Shown piece by piece: positions 59,153-64,000 of a stretch of DNA of 64,000 nucleotides. The notes beneath the pieces were generated by a model that was not told where the DNA came from, made no database searches, and worked only from the letters and a program-made list of their open reading frames with translations. The stretch lies in contig NC_057794.1 of assembly GCF_018294505.1 (NCBI RefSeq), positions 194,107,201-194,171,200 of the forward strand, in the 5' to 3' direction. The translations under genes and the position numbers were made by a program. This DNA is from Triticum aestivum. Lineage: Eukaryota; Streptophyta; Magnoliopsida; Poales; Poaceae. The stretch's first letter is position 1. Each line of letters opens with the position of its first letter.

Positions 59153-59544
59153 TGCATGAGCGAAAGATATTGGTACCTCTTGATGACACGGCGATCTTAT
59201 ACAGCCAGCTTCTCTAATATGTTCTCTTCTTTTGCCGATAAAAAAGACCCGAAAGTGAAAAATGTGCTGCACTATAACAATCTCATCGAATGCCTTGATC
59301 TCCATCTTATAGAAATTGATTTGATTGACTACCGAGGCAGCACATCTGAGATTAAGTGGCCAGGTTCTTTGTTCTGGAGGCAAGTGTTCTCAACGTAATG
59401 AGGTTTGGTGTTCTCTGGCACAACAATGAATGGCGTGCTGATCATCGCAAGCATCTAAGCCTAAATGACAAAGTCTCCGCAGAAGCTGAATTTGTTTTTG
59501 AAACATCAAGTTGCCAGAGACTCGAAAATTTATTTGCCCATTAG
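59153..59544 (+). pseudogene. 3' remnant of an F-box/LRR FBD-type gene
   Basis: Two overlapping frames make up one protein end: to about 59355 NNLIECLDLHL, IDLIDYRGSTSEIK, then in another frame ARFFVLEASVLNVMRFGV, EWRADHRKHL, AEAEFVFETSSCQ. This order matches, from memory, the C-terminal FBD-like part of grass F-box proteins (substrate adaptors of SCF ubiquitin ligases). One frameshift at about 59355 and the lack of an F-box show a broken fragment. The 5' part is absent. Confidence 0.55.
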
Positions 59545-60552
59545 TGACTTGTCAGGGATGTGGATTTTAGTTTGTACGATAATGCTGCATCCACCTAAAG
59601 TAACGAAAGTTCTTATGTAAACCTCCTAGTAATTCCCTCTTCGTAGGTACAACATTACTCCTAACATTTGTAATATCAGTTTGAAACTTGTAATATTGAC
59701 GTGTCATATGCCCGCTTTTTCAAAATCCTGCAAATCAAAGAGGTCCTGAGCTGGTGATGATGGTGTGCCTGCCATCTTTCACCAATATCCGTCGGATCTT
59801 GATCTAACTCATAGAAAGCAAACTTCTGCAGTTTTGCAAAAATATGCCCGCACTTGTTCCCTATTTACAAACAACTCCTTGTCTCTCACAATCAGCCTTG
59901 TCTCCTCCCCACCACATCTGGAAGGCCATGGAAAAATCTGGCATGATGGCCGCTGCCGGTGCCGTCCACCCCCAATCTTGGTGTTCCGTGCAATGCATGG
60001 GCATCTTATTCATACTCCGTATAAGAAAAGAGTAGAGATACTCGTGGCAACGCATGGGAAATTATGTCGAACATGGCTAGTTGTAAGTAGGCTAGCTATA
60101 CAGCCATGATCATAGTGACTGCAGACGGTGAGGCTGACTTTGGTATGCCGAACACGGCGCCTACACTCAGGTGTCATCTCCGGTGTAGGGTCTTGTCACT
60201 TGACTGTGAGGAGCATCACGTAGTAATAATTTGACCAACGGGTAGTACAGTACTACTACTAGTACTAGCACCACCGTCTGGATTTAGTAGTACTACCACG
60301 TCTGTTTGGATTTAGTATTTGACTAGCAATATCTAGTAATGCATGTCAGAAAAAATATACTACTACCTCTGTAAATAAATACATGGTGTATTGTTTTATT
60401 CATTTTTGAACATAGTTCCCGATGATATTATACACTCTCCCTTCCGGTAGATGGCTCAAATCTGAACTCTCATCAATCAGACTACTATGTACTCACCGAG
60501 CACTCATCTTGGTAAGCTACAAACAAAAAATTACAATCAAAGACTACTATTG
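59545..60552. other. Unassigned sequence downstream of the F-box remnant
   Basis: Contains the dispersed word GATGATGGTGTGCCTGCCAT (59757). The frame at 59765-60109 shows no domain. A short ACTACTACT microsatellite-like run lies near 60250. Confidence 0.4.
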
Positions 60553-60554
60553 TA

Positions 60555-60818
60555 CTCCCTCCATATTGGTGCATTAGTCACGTTACGAAAACCAAATAAT
60601 CCCAAAACTTTTATGCGCGGTGCATTAACTCCCACCTCATTCCCTGTTTTTTGCCACGAAAAAAGAAATCACCCAATAGGAGACGTGGGGTGCGTATGCA
60701 TTCAATGACTTGAGACTACCTAGCACAACATTTTTCGTTACGTGCATTAACATGTTATTAGTTAAATCAATGGTCAAAACTTGGTGTAAAATGCAAAGGG
60801 GACCAATAAACCAGTAAA
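60555..60818. mobile_element. Degenerate Stowaway-like MITE
   Basis: The left end TACTCCCTCCATATTGGTGC is typical. The right end is uncertain (ACTTGGTGTAAAATGCAAAG ... CCAGTA). Confidence 0.4.
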
Positions 60819-60885
60819 CATCAAAGTTCTCTTATTTTGCCCCAACTAGAGGTCCAGTGAGATGAATATACTGCACTGGCATGGA

Positions 60886-61082
60886 GGGGGACGCAACTTC
60901 ATTGACTTACTGCACCTGCCTTTGGGTGTATGATAGGTGGGCCCAACATGTCGCTGGCCCACCTGTCATACAGCCAAAGGCAGGTGCAGTTAAGGCACAG
61001 GAGCTCAGTCCCACAGAGGGAGGGCCGAGGAGTAGATGGCCAACACATGTGAATGCAACACAGTCTACACTTCTCATATAAA
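60886..61082 (+). promoter_or_regulatory. Promoter with inverted repeat and TATA box
   Basis: GGGACGCAACTTCATTGACTT is followed by a strong inverted repeat (about 60908-60986, arms GCACCTGCCTTTGGGTGTAT and its complement), GGAGCTCAGTCC, and CATATAAAGG (TATAAA 61077-61082) 105 bases before the ATG at 61188. The first 130 bases match the minus strand at 25506-25650. Confidence 0.65.
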
Positions 61083-61187
61083 GGCTCCCCACCAGTCCAA
61101 TCTATGGAATCCTACGCACCTACACACCCTAACCAAGGCGAGAGTGATCACTCCAATTGCAAGATCAGTTGACTAGAAACTAGACCC

Positions 61188-61757
61188 ATGGAGGCGATGA
61201 GCGCGAGCATCAGCCGACTGTGCCAGATGGTTCATGACAGCGGCCTACAGCCCGACACCGAGGAACGACTCCAGGTCGTGCTTGATGCCGCCAGGGTGAG
61301 AGGCCACTTGGACGAAAACTTCGTCTCCTTGTTTGATGAGGTCCTCGTCGGCTTCCTCAACAAGTTCACCGTCATCAAGAAGCTCACGGACGACCTTGAC
61401 GTACACCTCCAGGCCACGCGCCCAGGCTCTGTGATGCCCGCCACCTTCAATGACCTCTATGGTGACAACCTCTTTGACGCACTGGTGGGCCTGTAACTGC
61501 CCGCCATCACGCCGGAGAGTGTCCACCTCGAGGTCGCGCTCACCGCGCAAGGCGTGGCGCAGCAAGACACCATCGACAGAATCACCCACGTCTACACGCA
61601 AATCGTCCACAAGGACTACTACGTGAAAGAGGAGGACGATAGGATGCTGGCCTTCTTCGACCGCAGAGCAACCTTGAACGGCATTGTTCAGAAGCACGTT
61701 GAGCTCACCGCCAATGCCGCTGCTCCTCACACGTCGGTTGGTGACCCGGCGCACTAG
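61188..61757 (+). pseudogene. Single-exon gene of unknown function with one internal stop
   Basis: ATG in a good context (ACCCATGGAGG), TATA box and about 80-base leader. The frame is GC-rich and coding-like: residues 1-102 (SRLCQMVHDSGLQPDTEERL, DENFVSLFDEVLVGFLNKF), a TAA at 61494, then the same frame for 87 more codons (EVALTAQGVAQQDTIDRITH, FFDRRATLNGIVQKHVEL) to a stop at 61755. Absence of other stops in 190 codons suggests a recently broken gene, or a truncated 102-residue product. Mostly helical, no signal peptide, no family recognised. Confidence 0.55.
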
Positions 61758-63322
61758 GGCATGAGGATGTCGTTGATGGATCCGTATGTATCTTTATCTT
61801 TCCGTCAAATCCATGTAGTAGTATGTGGAACTACTTGTAATTATCTTACCTTTCGCATCAACTTCATAATTTTCGTACGTACTCCATGCATGAACCGCGC
61901 CAGAACCAAACTTCTCATTACTCTAGGGAAAATCGTTATTTCTATCTATCGGTCACGCCATGGAGCAGAACCAAAATTTACAAGTTACAAATTCAAAAGG
62001 AAAAGCATGTCGTGTTCACATCGCACCCCCACATAGTTGTTCTGGCACGCTGCTCAAGGGGGAATGCGTGATATGTTGCATTTTCACTTGCAAGTGGGAT
62101 CGCAGTTGAGCAAAGCGACTATCAGCAAACCCCCACCCCGCCCACCAAATGATGGCTGAGAAACCAAGAGGGAGAAGAGATGGCTGTAGCATGGACTCCA
62201 AGATAATTGGTGTCAGATGGGAGTCGTGTGGGTGGCGTGTGCAATACTGCTAGACGTGACTGCTAGTTATGTCCCATGCCAGCCCACTATATCGAGGTGC
62301 TGGTGACATAGAGCGAACACATTATCTCCAGGAGTACGGTACATCACTAGTACTACTCACGTTGTCGCGAAATTTCCTGGAGTCCGTGCTCAGCCCTCCT
62401 CTCTCTCTCTTCTTAGCCAGCCAGCAGACGCGCATAGCCCATTGTCTGTTTGCTCACATGTGGTCCCACATGTCAGTGAAAATGCAAGAGGACCCACTAA
62501 ACCTGCACATCTTTCACCTCGACGTGCTAGTGATGAAAAACAAATCGAATAAAGATCTTCGGTGGCCTCTTTTGGAGTTACTTGAGAGTAAGATTCTATT
62601 TATAGTTCAACCCAAGATGCACATCACGTGGCTTCAACTAGCACTCCATTTTCTTGCATGGCACGACCTAGATGCTGGATGTCCCACGTGTCGACAAAAG
62701 GTGGAAGAACTCGACCAAATCTTCTCCACATTTAGACCGGAGGAGTAGGAAACATGGCAAGCCCTGTGCCTACATCATACTCCGTACAAGTCCACCTCAC
62801 GCAGTCATGCTATCACCATATTTCTTGGCCTCCGTGCGATGCCTAGCACTAGTTGATCTAACTAGAACTAACTATTGTGCTAGCATACTCCAATATTAGG
62901 TTGGCTCTATGTGATGTGGCAACTTCATATAATCGGATGTTGGCTATACTACTACGGTACTCACACTCCAAGAAGTGAGTCGAAAACCATTCATAAATTG
63001 AGTCTATGACATGCATATGCAAATGTACCATTCATTGCATACAACAAGTCATCAACACACAATGACAACGAGGATACATGTTGGATTATAGATTAGTTCC
63101 ACCAAAACATTCTAGTAAATACTAAAGTTTTCATCACACAACAAATGGCCTACGTCCCCCACACGACCGAAGCCACTTCACACCCCCACAAGGTTGGTCC
63201 GCCGTGCCGATAGGGAAACGAGTGTTGTCTTGCATCTTCACTTAGGCAAACTCCAACGCGTGCAGCTCGGACCCACGCTCGCCCAGCCCCCTGTCCCTCG
63301 ATGCCCCCGAGCTATGATGCTA
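61758..63322. other. 3' flank and unassigned sequence
   Basis: 61758-62040 may be the 3' untranslated region of the gene. A frame at 62269-62748 has no recognisable domain and includes common intergenic words (CACATGTGGTCCCACATGTC). No further gene supported. Confidence 0.4.
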
Positions 63323-64000
63323 TGATGACCCACAAGTATAGGGGATCCCTCATAGTCCTTTTGATAAGTAAGAGTGTCGAACCCAACGAGGAGTAGAAGG
63401 AAATGATAAGCGGTTTCCAGCAAGGTATTCTCTGCAAGTACTAAAATAAGTGGTAACAGATAGTTTTGTGATAGGATAATTTGTAACGAGCAACAAGTAA
63501 CAAAAGTAAATAAAGTGCAGCAAGGTGGCCCAATCCTTTTTGTAGCAAAGGACAAGCCTGGACAAACTCTTATATAGAGAAAAGCGCTCCCGACGACACA
63601 TGGGAATATCGTCAAGCAAGTTTTCATCACGTTCATATGATTGGCATTCGGTACTTTGATAATTTGGTATGTGTGTAGACCGGTGCTTTGGTACTGTCCT
63701 TACATGGACAAGCATCCCACTTATGATTAACCTCTATTGCAAGCATCCGCAACTACAACAAAAGTATTAAGGTAAACCTAACCATAGCATGAAACATATG
63801 GATCCAAATCAGCCCCTTACGAAGCAACACATAAACTAGGGTTTAAGCTTCTGTCACTCTAGCAACCCATCAGCTACTTATTACTTCCCAATGCCTTCCT
63901 CTAGGCCCAAATAATGGTGAAGTGTCATGTAGTCGATGTTCACATAACACCACTAGAGGAGAGACAACATACATCTCATCAAAATATTGAACGAATACCA
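63323..64000 (-). repeat. Athila-type LTR on the minus strand, partial
   Basis: The reverse complement ends GATCCCCTATACTTGTGGGTCATCA, as in Athila-A and -B. No primer site lies to its left, so it is a 3' LTR or solo LTR whose remainder extends past the window. Confidence 0.88.

Noticed and set aside
62269..62748. 159-codon frame as a possible gene
   Set aside because: No promoter, no domain, and it includes words common in grass intergenic DNA.

Overview
The window is intergenic DNA from a large-genome grass, most likely Triticeae (wheat or Aegilops type). It consists of nested LTR retrotransposons of the Ty3 Athila and Tat lineages with 0.5-1.5 kb LTRs, a very large CACTA DNA transposon, Stowaway MITEs, and little low-copy sequence. 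No intact cellular gene was found. Family names beyond lineage level are avoided because no database could be searched.

Layout. 1-6991 is the 3' part of a Tat-lineage element: a broken integrase, then a spliced antisense gene with its own TATA box, then the 3' LTR. It sits inside the 5' LTR of an Athila-lineage element (Athila-A, 6992-39273). That same LTR also holds a solo LTR of a related family (7295-8869). Athila-A has a tRNA-Asp primer binding site, decayed gag-pol (9144-13871), a third ORF (14163-14534), and a 3' LTR split by a 21.6 kb CACTA element (16776-38418, target duplication AGT). The CACTA carries asymmetric subterminal repeat arrays, many internal duplications, a promoter-like segment on the minus strand and one multi-exon gene with a weak Transposase_24-like stretch. 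No TnpD-type transposase was found.

39274-39719 and 57281-58267 flank a second Athila copy (Athila-B, 39720-57275, target duplication CCTGC on both sides). The right flank is the end of another Ty3-type element with a 920 bp LTR. The Athila-B gag is interrupted by a 7.3 kb element with about 1.1 kb terminal inverted arms and a 5 bp target duplication (41391-48705). 58268-63322 is the least repetitive part. It holds a Stowaway MITE, the 3' remnant of an F-box/FBD-type gene, and a short TATA-driven single-exon gene broken by one stop codon. 63323-64000 is a third Athila-type LTR on the minus strand.

Order of events read from the nesting: Athila-A came before the Tat element, the solo LTR and the CACTA. 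Athila-B came after the Ty3 element ending at 58267 and before the 7.3 kb element.

Most interesting points: (i) in both Athila copies the post-integrase ORF lies between an LTR-like GC-rich hairpin plus TATA motif and a second copy of the polypurine tract, and the ORF has been exchanged between the copies while its surroundings are conserved; (ii) the Tat antisense gene has a promoter, a leader intron and GT-AG exons; (iii) one roughly 130 bp promoter segment containing an inverted repeat is present both inside the CACTA (minus strand) and in front of the gene at 61188; (iv) the structure of the 7.3 kb inverted-arm element.
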